Shown here in pieces: positions 55,743-64,000 of a stretch of DNA of 64,000 nucleotides. Positions within the stretch are counted from its first letter, which is position 1; each line of letters starts with the position of its first letter. Origin of the DNA: Picochlorum sp. 'celeri' (taxonomy: Eukaryota; Chlorophyta; Trebouxiophyceae); the NCBI GenBank assembly GCA_010909725.1, contig JAACMV010000014.1, positions 682,001 through 746,000 on the forward strand, in the 5' to 3' direction. Under the pieces are notes generated by a model that was given only the letters and a program-made list of their open reading frames with translations, searched no databases and was not told the origin of the DNA. The translations under genes were made by a program, and so were the position numbers.

Positions 55743-57672
55743 ATGCATTCTCGAGTCTACCACAGGCCCACGCCTTTGCAAGGTGTGGCAAGGACCTCTA
55801 CGCCTCATATTCAAAGACGCTTCTGCGGCACTGATCCTCAGTTTGGATCAATCAGAATGATTGATTCTACAATAATTGTGTATTCAAGTTATGGAAATGA
55901 AAATGTGTCTGTCAGGACAAAGTTAGGGGTCGACAAGAACAGTTTTGACTCTGTCCTCAAATGTACGTGGACTGCGCCTGTGCTTCAACTTTGGATACTT
56001 GAGCGATCTCGTATTAAGATGTATTTTTATCCGTGCAGCATTGTGTGAGAAGAGTCAGTACGGAGAAGCCTGGAGTTTATACAGAGACTCCAGTGACTGG
56101 CTTGCATTTTTAAGTTATAATACCCTCCAGAACTTGCTATCACAATGTCTCAGGAATAGAAATTTTGCAGCTGCTGTTACTGTATTTGAAGATATGAAAA
56201 TGACGGGATTCAGACCAAATAAAGTGACGTTTTCCATGCTGATCAGTGGACTTGCGAAGCATAGAAGGAGGGGGTCGGGTTTCAGAGAGCTTGGATACAA
56301 GTATTGGAGAGAATTGCGGGCAATGCATGGCAATTTAGATCCAGCAGCTCTTAGAATAGGTATGCAGGCGTGCGTCGGAGTAGGAAAATTCGATGAGGCG
56401 GAAGAGATTTTGAATTTATTAGAAGAAAAGGATGCAGCAGCAGACATTAGGACGTACAATATTCTCATCAATGGATATGCAAAAAAGAGAGACACTTCAG
56501 CGATAGAGTTATTGTTTGATAAGATGAGAGTATCTGGAGTAAAGCCTTCAATAACAACTTACAATGCGCTAATATCATCCCACGCAAAAAGGGGGAGGAT
56601 GGGAGAGGCTGTCAGGTGCTTGGAGCGTGCTGAGTCCGATGGAATCGCAGCAGATGCCTGGACGTATACAATCATAATGAAGGGTCATATAAATAATGGT
56701 GATTTCTATCAGGCGAAACAGGCATGGCGTCAGATGGTTGAATCAGGAGTGAAGCCAACCCTTGTCTCCTTCTCAGTCATGATTGACTGTGCCATAGGAG
56801 AGGGTGATATGGCTCATGCCGAGAGATTACTAAGTCAAATGATTGAGCAAGGGGGCCATCCTTCTGAAGTTACATTCAATTCGATTCTGAGAGCGTATGT
56901 TGCTGACAATTCCTTAGAGTCACTACACAAAGCTGTCAGGGTCTTGGATCAGATGCAAGATTCTGGAGTGATTCCTTCAACAGACACCCTCAACATGCTC
57001 ATGTCCGCAGCTGTATCAGCAGAGCAAAGTTCGATGGCTGAGAAGGTGTACGATCGAATGCAAGAGATGGGACAGTATGCTGATGGATACACCTATACGA
57101 TTTTGATTCAGGCTTATGCAAGACAGGGGCGATTGCCAGATGCTGTGACAGCTTTTGAAAATCTTTCAAAAGACCCCCACGCTATCGTAGATATAGCAGC
57201 TTATAATGCAATGGTGGATGCATTTGCCCGTTCTGGAGAAATGCAAGCCGCAGAGAAGATGCTAGACACGACTTGTACATTTGCATCTGCGACAAACACA
57301 GAGCCTCCTGTGGAGGCGTTTGGAGCAGTAGTAGCAGGATATGTTAGACTTAAGATGGTTAATGCTGCAGTCAAAACCGTAAGGAGATTTCATTCCATCG
57401 GCGGCCAACCCGATGTGCAAATGTTGGATCAGTTGATAGACCTCTGTGTTCGAACTGGGGACTACAAGGTAGCAATGCAAGCCGTGAGAGCAATGGAGCT
57501 TGTAGGAGCAGAAGTAGATAAAGAAAAGTATAAAACAATGATTACCCGCCTCGAAGAAAAATCTCGTGCGCGTCGCTCAAATCAGTCAAAGTTGGAAGAA
57601 AAGAATTCATCAAAAGCGTACATGGAGCGATTTAAATTCTGGTTGGGACTCCCAAATTCGTATTACCAGTAA
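55743..57672 (+). CDS. Pentatricopeptide repeat (PPR) protein, P class, organellar
   Basis: Exons 55743-55962 and 56039-57672, 76-nt intron; 617 aa. Tandem 35-residue repeats from about residue 100: NAAVTVFEDMKMTGFRPNKVTFSMLISGL-type units, then DIRTYNILINGYAKKRD, SITTYNALISSHAKRG, DAWTYTIIMKGHINNGD, TLVSFSVMIDCAIGEGD, EVTFNSILRAYVADN, DGYTYTILIQAYARQGR. I count about ten. No E or DYW editing domain, so probably RNA stabilisation, splicing or translation in plastid or mitochondrion. N-terminus Arg/Ser/Thr-rich and targeting-like. Target unknown. Convergent with the RNase M5 gene, 9 bp between stops. Confidence 0.93.
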
Positions 57673-57681
57673 AACAGTGCA

Positions 57682-58599
57682 TCATGACATATCCGAATTT
57701 ATTATTTTATTCGCATATTGAAGTCCTTTTTCAACATCGTCAGGCAGAAACCCATATGAGTTGAGCTGTCTCAGCAGTTGCTTTCCATCACACATTCCTA
57801 GCCCGAGGTATTCACACAAAAGCTCCCTCCGCCAAGTCACGTTATCGCCCTGCATACCAAAATCACAATAATCAGTATCATACGGATTTCAAAGGTACTC
57901 CAAAGGTATTCCACGTACCCGTTGATGCATAGGTGCCACCACACCCTGAGATATCAAATATTCCCTAGAAAACACATTCTCTCGTCTACTCTTCCTGCTC
58001 CGCCTAATAGCTGCCTGGATCGCTGCTGAACTAGCATGCTCCACCCCAACATCTCCAATATCTTTATACTTTTTGTTAACACGTGATTGAGCTGAAGCCA
58101 CCGGGATAAAAGCGTGCCAGCAGCCATCAACACGCCTATCAATCTCATTTCGAGCCTGCCTTCCCGCAACATCCGGATCCAGTAACAGTATGATTCTCTT
58201 ATACACTGTACCAAGATGCTGCAACTCCCCAATTAAATCACTATCACCTGCTCTTGTAGCACTCCCAAGCACATACACATCCACATCTAAAAACGCTCGT
58301 ATCCTCCTCATATCATTCACCCCTTCAACCACAATCAATACCCCAGCAAGCGCCCTCTTCCTCTCTCCCGACTGAACCCCTCTTTTGTCCATTGAACACA
58401 CACATGTATTATCATATCGAGATTCCCAGGACATTGTCCTTCTAGGCATTGGTCCACGCAAATAGAATTTGCTTCTCCTAGTCCCATGCATTGCTGAGAC
58501 CTGACCGGAGGCAATGCTCATAAAAGCCTGACAACTACGTATTCTACTCATAGATATGGCAATGTATTCACACTGACCCGGGCATCGAAGGGAATACAT
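57682..58599 (-). CDS. RNase M5-like Toprim protein, probably plastidial
   Basis: Exons 58599-57919 and 57849-57682, 69-nt intron; 282 aa. Toprim core: VLIVVEGVNDMRRIRAFLDVDVY (catalytic Glu in VEGVND), then IILLLDPDVAGRQARNEID (Asp-x-Asp), then KDIGDVGVEHASSAAI, matching bacterial RNase M5 (VVEGKxD, DxPGExIR, KIGIGVEHAS). The second exon has the M5 C-terminal domain: LCEYLGLGMCDGKQLLRQLNSYGFLPDD. In Bacillus RNase M5 matures 5S rRNA. The 90-residue N-terminal extension has Ser/Arg/Met-rich character, as for organelle import, so plastid 5S rRNA maturation is the likely job. Start at the first true ATG. Confidence 0.85.
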
Positions 58600-58748
58600 C
58601 TTTTCCAATCCTGATGGCCTCGTGGGAAGATCCCAAGATGGCCAGGTCCATCAACATCTTTTCAAGCTTTTACACGCAGAAAAGGCCCACCATCTCCTTA
58701 GAAATACAATCTAAACTATTTCTTCATATAAAGTAAAGGATTCAAGCC

Positions 58749-59616
58749 ATGAAGGCCCTATATCGCCTGGGTTTTCTCCTCCGAGAGACCGGGCAAGCAC
58801 TTGATACACTAGGGTGCAAGTTACAGGGAAATTATTCTTATTTAGAGCAGCGTACGTGTTTTTCTGGACAACTACCTGTAAAATTATGTATCAAAGTTCG
58901 CAAAAGGGAGAAGAAGAGGTATGCATCTTCAGCGACTGACAAGTAAGGGCGTATTTCTTCTTTCGCAGTGAATCGCGCCAGGCCCGTGATGAATCTGTAC
59001 GATAAGGTACCAGATCTGGGCAAAAATGTTTTTGTAGCACCGAACGCCCTCGTGTCAGGTAGTGTTCGAGTTGGGAACAACTCCTCAATCTTTTACGGGG
59101 CTGTTGTTCGAGGTATGCGCTCACGTTCTTTGATGATTCGATATCAGTTCGGTGTCTAATGTACACAATTAACGCGCAGGGGATAAAGGATCGATATCTG
59201 TGGGAGAGAACACAAACATTCAGGACGGAACTACCGTCAGTACACACTCCAGCAGGCTTGGTGGCCATGTGCAAAACACATCGATCGGGTCAAACGTGAC
59301 CATTGGTCACCAAGCTAGCCTGCATGGGTGTGTTATTGAAGATGAAGCCTTGATTGGAATGGGTGCGACGTTGTTGGAAGGCTCGAGAGTCGAAAAAGGA
59401 GCCATGGTGGCAGCAGGTGCCATTGTTCAGCCTGGGACCACAGTGCCAGCTGGGGAGATTTGGGGTGGTGCTCCAGCAAAGCATCTGAGGGCTTTGAAAC
59501 CTGAAGAGAAGTCATTCTTGGCCGAATCAGCAGAGCATTATGTGAATGTTGCTGCCGTGCATTTGGAGCAGACAAACAAGAGTCTTTTGGATATTGCAAA
59601 GTCAAAGGGATTGTAA
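58749..59616 (+). CDS. Gamma-type carbonic anhydrase (mitochondrial complex I)
   Basis: Left-handed beta-helix subunit of the gamma-CA domain of plant and algal complex I. Exons 58749-58851, 58969-59112, 59180-59616; introns 117 and 67 nt; 227 aa. Plant gamma-CA N-terminus: LRETGQALDTLGCKLQGNY; helix coils: NVFVAPNALVSGSVRVGNNSSIFYG, NTNIQDGTTV, NVTIGHQASLHGCVIEDEALIGMGATLLEG, PAGEIWGGAPAKHLR. Of the zinc-site histidines, the HQASLHGC pair is visible; the earlier one lies near STHSSRLGGH. The stop TAA is embedded in TGTAA (59612-59616). Start includes the amphipathic RALYRLGF-like helix (MKALYRLGFLLRE). Confidence 0.93.
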
Positions 59617-59639
59617 CACACGTTTCTACCTCCAAGCTC

Positions 59640-59700
59640 TGTGAAAGTACTAGTAGTATCGATACCTACGGCTTTGCGAGCCTACTACTATCATGAGATG
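59640..59700. repeat. Inverted repeat after the gamma-CA gene
   Basis: TAGTAGT ... ACTACTA arms around 59653 and 59682 in the gene-free gap before the WEE1-like gene; loop about 25 nt. Possibly a 3' UTR stem. No further meaning seen. Confidence 0.25.
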
Positions 59701-59855
59701 ACTCTCGTGATGGATCATGATTGCTCTGCTTTGCATTTGCTCGACCAGGTCATCAACCGAATACACTTGGTTGTTGCGTAGCAACCCTCGATGTCATAAT
59801 TTTTTCAAATAATTCTAGTAGTTGTAATGATAGGTTTTGTTCTCACATTGAGCTA

Positions 59856-62237
59856 ATGAGAGAACATCACCGCAGAACAGAAGGCAGTGTTGCCTCAGAG
59901 GGACCGAGTCACGGGGAATGGTCTTTGCCACGAGAGAATTCAATAGCGTCGTCTCCAAATATTGATTATTTTGATGACGAAACACCTCGGCATAGTATGG
60001 AATTAGATAGGCTCGTGTCTTGGGTTCCCCCAGCGTCGCCCGTTGGGAACAGAAAGACGAGGTCCCGTGCTGGCCCTTTCATACCACGAACAGATTCCTT
60101 GAAAGAGTCAAAGGTACTATAATAATTATAATAACATTTCCAAGGGGATTTCTGGCCAAATATGGGTCTGCCCCAGGGGTGGTTGTGTTGCGTTGCGTTG
60201 GTTGTTACGGCGTCGTTGCAATTGACGAACGCGTATGTTTCTGTGTTGTAGGTTTTAATGGTGACTGGTATGCGTCGAACAGAAAGCATTATAGAACCGG
60301 AATTATTCCACTACCACGACCATTTTGAATTTCTCGGATTGATTGGGGAGACACAGACGAGCGAAGTGTTTCGGGTGAAGCAGCGTCAGAGCGGTGAGGT
60401 GTTTGCGGTCAAGCGTTCTAGAAAGAGATTCAGGAGTAAATTGCAGCGGGAGAGGTGCTTGAGGGAAATTCGGGCAGTTGCGGCGTTGCCAGCGCATGAT
60501 AACATTGTTGCTCAGTACAGGGCTTGGCAGGAGGTGTGTGTGTGTTTCTTCTTCTTTCTTGCCGTAGCAGGCGCTTTGTGGAATTTTATGAACTTTATGA
60601 ATTGAGATATGCATGTATTGCAGGGCGGACATTTTTATATTCAAATGGATTATTGCGATGGAGGTAGCTTGCATGATGTATTGCATAGTGGAGGAGTTGA
60701 CGTGAATCTTCGAGGAGAAGAATTGTGGAAGGTTGCTTTTGATGTGGCCAAAGGTCTTTCTTTTCTACATGCAAACAATGTGTTACACTTGGATATCAAA
60801 CCGGAGAATTTATACAGAAAGGTTGAAAAGGATGGCTCATTTGGATCTTGGAAGATTGGAGATTTTGGTCTGGCCATTGGGAAAGAGACCAAGGACTGGG
60901 AAGAAGGGGACGGTGATTATGTTGCTCCAGAGTTGTTGAAATCTGGATCAGAACCCTTGCCATCTGCGGATGTATTCAGCCTCGGGGCTACAATATTTGA
61001 ATGTGCTACAGGAAAAAAGCTTCCGAGAAAAGATGGGCTGCCTCAGTTTGATGTGCACGACCTCCATGGAGATACAGATTTGGAACTTCTTTTGAAATCA
61101 ATGACCTTGACAGATCCTTTTGAGCGCCCCACGGCGGTACAGGTGATGGAATTTTCAAAGTTTATGTTGCAGCAGGAGAGTGTAGATGCCCCTGTGGATG
61201 AGAAGAAAAAGCTGCCATCTCTCTCCCCAACAGAATCTCAGCGAGCAATCAATGCGGAGATTGTGTCAAAACTAAATGATTTTGAGCCAGATCAAGCAGA
61301 AGATGCTAATCCCTGCACTGAATTTGAAGCTCGGGGGGTCAAATTTCGATTGCCAATGCTCAAAATTCCACAACCACCATCGTACTCAAATCCGAACACA
61401 TCGAGAACGAATGATACGTCAGGTAGCTTTAGAATAAGGAAAAGAGACCCTAATATCACTCCAGGTAGAGATATTTTGCCATCAACCTCAGATTCTGAAG
61501 CATATAGTTTTGGTGACACACTCGGTTCAATGTCAGACATGGAATATCCAGATATTCTGTCACCAAAGTCACACAGAGAGCACAGTTTTGGCCCCTTATC
61601 ATCTAGACTGTTACAAGGAGCTGGAAGTTTGAATTTCGACATGAGCAATTCACCAGATGTAGCACTCAGCAACCAATCCTCACCCGCGAGAGGCAAAATC
61701 AAAACAAGACTCGATATTAGTCAGAAAGACGTAGAGGAATCAGTGCAGTCTCTTTCAGGACGTACAACAGGACGCAGTACTTCGGGAGCACCAGTCATAT
61801 CAGTCTGGAACGAGTTTGGGGACCAAGAGAAGCCAAGTTCAACCAGAATTTCAGCTCGAGGTGGTGCTTCATACAAGAGTCCCTTTGAGGAGCAGCGTGG
61901 AGAGAACAAAAACAAGAAGATTCCCAGCCTACATATTCCTCAGAAAAACTTTGGGAAGAAGCGGCAGCACAGCTCTAGAAAACTCGCTGTGAACAAGGGT
62001 AATAATTCAGATCGAAGCAATGATGTCAGCTCTGCCCGAAGTGTTGACAATCTCATGCCTCAGAAGAAAGGTGCCCGTTTCGCACACATGGAATTCCATG
62101 GCCAGAAAAATATTTCAACAAAGGATGCTGAGAACATAGCACCACTGAAAAATAGGCGGAACAAACGAGATCATTGTCCAGTTGCTATGGCTGCTCAAAT
62201 GCACTCCATGACATTGACCGAAGGAAATTCGTTATAA
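59856..62237 (+). CDS. WEE1/MYT1-like protein kinase with long C-terminal tail
   Basis: Exons 59856-60113, 60252-60533, 60624-62237; introns 138 and 90 nt; 717 aa. Inhibitory CDK kinases of this type phosphorylate the ATP-site Tyr of CDK1. Kinase about residues 95-390: FEFLGLIGETQTSEVFRV (G-loop), VFAVKRSRKRFRS (Lys), YIQMDYCDGGSL, LHLDIKPENLY (about 235), KIGDFGLAIG, EGDGDYVAPELL in place of APE, and ADVFSLGATIFECATGKKLPR. MDYCDGGSL, DIKPxN and EGDxxYxAxE are WEE1-family features. Unlike plant WEE1, where the kinase ends the protein, a 330-residue Ser/Pro-rich tail follows. TGTAA at 62286-62290. Confidence 0.88.
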
Positions 62238-62272
62238 TCAACCATGCAGAAATAAAATTCAATACATCTATT

Positions 62273-62686
62273 CTACGTATTTTGTGTAAATACCATCTTC
62301 CCACCGGTACCATCAGAGAAGAGACACGGATTCTGTTTGGGAAACATGGCTCTCCCACAAAGCAAGGCAAGTGGGACAATGTAAACTCCCTTGCCGGCGT
62401 CATCCCACTGCTGATGAGCAAATTCTATGCAACAACGACCTTTGGGAATTCGTTCCAGTCGTCCTTCCTCTATTCTACCCCAGTCTCCGTCGATCCCCAC
62501 AATTCTACCGACCCTGGTCTTGCTTGGGTTGGTAGGGGACTTGAGCAGCACAACATCGCCGCGCTTATACTTGTGCAGTACTTTATATGAAAACTTATCA
62601 AATACTATAATATCTTTTCCGACAAATTTCAACGTGGCAAACAAATCATGGAACACAAATGCGCAAGGCACCCATTTCAAAAGCAT
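62273..62686 (-). CDS. Inner-membrane peptidase (IMP2/signal peptidase I)-like protein lacking catalytic residues
   Basis: 137 aa, single exon. Aligns with the S26 peptidase fold of mitochondrial IMP2: KRGDVVLLKSPTNPSKTRVGRIVGIDGDW, then IPKGRCCIEF, then VPLALLCGRAMFP. In active IMP proteins the serine sits in GxSMxPTL and the base in the first Lys of KRIIGLxGD. Here the first site reads FHDLFATL and the second VGRIVGI, so both Ser and Lys appear replaced. The expected DSxxFGPV region is also altered (WDDAGKGVYIVPLAL). It looks like an inactive paralogue with a structural or regulatory role, or an old pseudogene that stayed open. The upstream frame stays open without an ATG, so a missing first exon is possible. 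Confidence 0.65.
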   Translation of the reverse strand: MLLKWVPCAFVFHDLFATLKFVGKDIIVFDKFSYKVLHKYKRGDVVLLKSPTNPSKTRVGRIVGIDGDWGRIEEGRLERIPKGRCCIEFAHQQWDDAGKGVYIVPLALLCGRAMFPKQNPCLFSDGTGGKMVFTQNT

Positions 62687-62741
62687 GACTACTTTCCTTT
62701 GCGAAACTTCACAGCCGCACGCGACAAACCTATGGTATTCC

Positions 62742-63525
62742 TTATTTATGGTTATTTTCTACTTCTGATGCCTTGAGTAATTTCTTTAGGGAATCCATGG
62801 TGGCTTTTTTCGGTTCGGAATTCGACCTCTTACTCTTCTTGTACAATGCTGCCAGGGCCTTGGAATCCATCAAACTGCCGACATTCCTCATGGACAATGT
62901 CATCGGTTTCGGTGTATCATGCTCCACCCAATGTCTTCGCTTTAAATTCGATTTCATTGGCTGCTCAGCTTGTTCGCCAAATGAAACCATGCCATGTGCA
63001 TCCTTGTCATCCGTCTCTCTGTGAGTTGTTTTCTTCCGTTGATCTCTCTTTCTCAAGAATTCCTTTTTCCTTGCTTTTGATCGCTTTCCTTCCTTCTCTT
63101 CTTCCACAGGGCGAGCAGTCGTCTCTTTCTGTACGCGAGTATTGTTGCCCTCAGCAGGTGCATTACCACGACTATTCTTTCTTCCTTTTGTTTCTTCTTC
63201 AACTCGTGTCCCACCACCAGGAGGGACATGCTCTTTCTTCGTCCCGTGCTTCATTGAAAGCATTTTGCGCATACCAGCTGTCATGTATGCATCCCCCTCA
63301 TGACCCACCACATCTGCATTCTTTTGCTTTTGCTTCTTGTTCTTCCCATCTTTGGTCATGCCCTCCTCCAAAGCAAACGGAGCCCGCCTCATACTCTACA
63401 CACATCATACACCATCGTCATACCAACATCCATCTCATATAGAAGATTGAATCACATACCTTCTTCTCATACTGCGCCTCTAACTGGCGGGAACGCCTTT
63501 TCCTCTTCTTCCCTCCAGATGGCAT
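62742..63525 (-). CDS. Lys/Glu-rich, probably nucleolar protein of unknown function
   Basis: Exons 63525-63460 and 63395-62742, 64-nt intron (gtatgt...tgtag); 239 aa. Highly basic start (MPSGGKKRKRRSRQLEAQYEKK), then a long Lys/Arg/Glu-rich region (EGKRSKARKKEFLRKRDQRK) and a C-terminal SLKKLLKASEVENNHK. The composition resembles small ribosome-biogenesis factors, but I do not recognise the family. It lies 55 bp upstream of the IMP2-like gene on the same strand. Confidence 0.65.
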
Positions 63526-63813
63526 GCTGTAATTTGTTTTGTTTCTCTTCCGCCCCTCGTCAACGCCAATGCCCTTCCTCCACCATGAAATAAATTTTAC
63601 TAGGAACCAAAATGTAAATATAATAATGCCTATCGATGTATCGCCTTGTGATCTTTGTTGGCATACACATCTACATTCCAAAACTCTACTTGGAATGGAT
63701 GATCCAGGATGGAACAAAAGATTGCCATCTGTTGTCGTGCCCTTGTAATGAAAACGAATTATTTTTTAATTACAGCACATACGATACAATCTGAAACGAA
63801 TCTTGTACACAGA

Positions 63814-64000
63814 ATGAAAGCTCGTGGTACCCCACTGACCTGCACAAAATTACAGGGTGTTCAACGATGCAGACCCTACGCCAGAAGACCAGTCATCACA
63901 CTTGCGTCTTCTCAGATACAAGGAGCTGGTGCATCAGGGTACGCAGTAGGACAAGGTCTTCGCCCAACATCACCCAAGGCTTGGGAGATGATCTCCACAG
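63814..64000 (+). CDS. Partial gene at right edge, plastid-targeted
   Basis: ATG at 63814 opens a frame that runs to the window end (62 codons plus one base). The N-terminus is Arg/Thr/Ser/Gln-rich without acidic residues (MKARGTPLTCTKLQGVQR...), a good plastid transit peptide. The last residues, SPKAWEMIST, could lead into a rhodanese-like domain (typical ...AxExI...GxxLVDVR), but too little is present. Divergent from the Lys-rich gene by 288 bp. Confidence 0.55.
   Translation, partial: MKARGTPLTCTKLQGVQRCRPYARRPVITLASSQIQGAGASGYAVGQGLRPTSPKAWEMIST

Noticed and set aside
1..64000. Transposons, CRISPR arrays, viral insertions, rRNA genes
   Set aside because: No transposase, reverse transcriptase, long terminal repeat, regular spacer array, capsid-like gene or rRNA signature was seen.

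Overview
The window is eukaryotic nuclear DNA from a very compact genome. I model about 40 genes on both strands in 64 kb; most intergenic gaps are under 400 bp. I modelled 62 short spliceosomal introns, mostly 61-96 nt. The gene set points to a photosynthetic green alga, probably prasinophyte-grade. It includes class XI myosin with a dilute domain, GDP-L-galactose phosphorylase (VTC2), PGRL1, plastid-type copper ATPase, plastid-type isopropylmalate dehydratase and AIR synthase, a gamma-type carbonic anhydrase and RNase M5. TGTAA follows, or overlaps, many stop codons, as in chlorophyte polyadenylation signals. One tRNA gene is circularly permuted, an arrangement known from a few unicellular red and green algae. 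No mobile element, CRISPR array or viral gene was seen. The lineage assignment is inference.

Layout. 1-7.4 kb: left-edge partial gene (-), CCT1 (+), small eIF3g-like RRM protein (-), a non-coding stretch with the permuted tRNA-Thr and a hairpin cluster, HAKAI-like RING protein (-) divergent from CPSF73 (+), TOM7 (-). 7.4-17.1 kb: P4-ATPase, eL31, eL27, CDP-DAG synthase, AIR synthase. 17.1-24.6 kb: myosin XI, HROB-like OB-fold protein, VTT membrane protein. 24.6-34.7 kb: PP7-like phosphatase, CysQ/SAL-type nucleotidase, CBP80, LeuC, PRP4, UMP1. 34.7-45.8 kb: mS38, copper P-type ATPase and GPDH (3' coding ends overlap), RECQ4, SANT protein. 45.8-53 kb: PGRL1, DEDD exonuclease, BUD22-like, VTC2, AAMP. 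53-64 kb: APP1-like phosphatase, PPR protein, RNase M5, gamma-CA, WEE1-like kinase, a signal-peptidase-like protein without catalytic residues, a Lys-rich protein, and a right-edge partial gene.

The genes are mostly housekeeping and are not arranged as operons. RNA processing is well represented (CPSF73, CBP80, PRP4, HAKAI, eIF3g, BUD22, RNase M5, DEDD exonuclease, permuted tRNA). So are plastid and mitochondrial functions (PGRL1, LeuC, PurM, CDS, HMA, PPR, TOM7, mS38, gamma-CA, IMP2-like). Many neighbours are divergent pairs less than 350 bp apart, or convergent pairs less than 60 bp apart.

The strongest unusual signals are: the permuted tRNA-Thr(AGU) at 3680-3767; a 5' splice-site consensus GTRYGT with almost no A at +4; three clusters of tandem perfect hairpins in gene-free stretches (about 3990-4104, 11974-12129, 13697-13784); and an inner-membrane-peptidase-like protein lacking both catalytic positions. 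Exon boundaries were read by eye from frame, GT/AG and family similarity, without transcript data.
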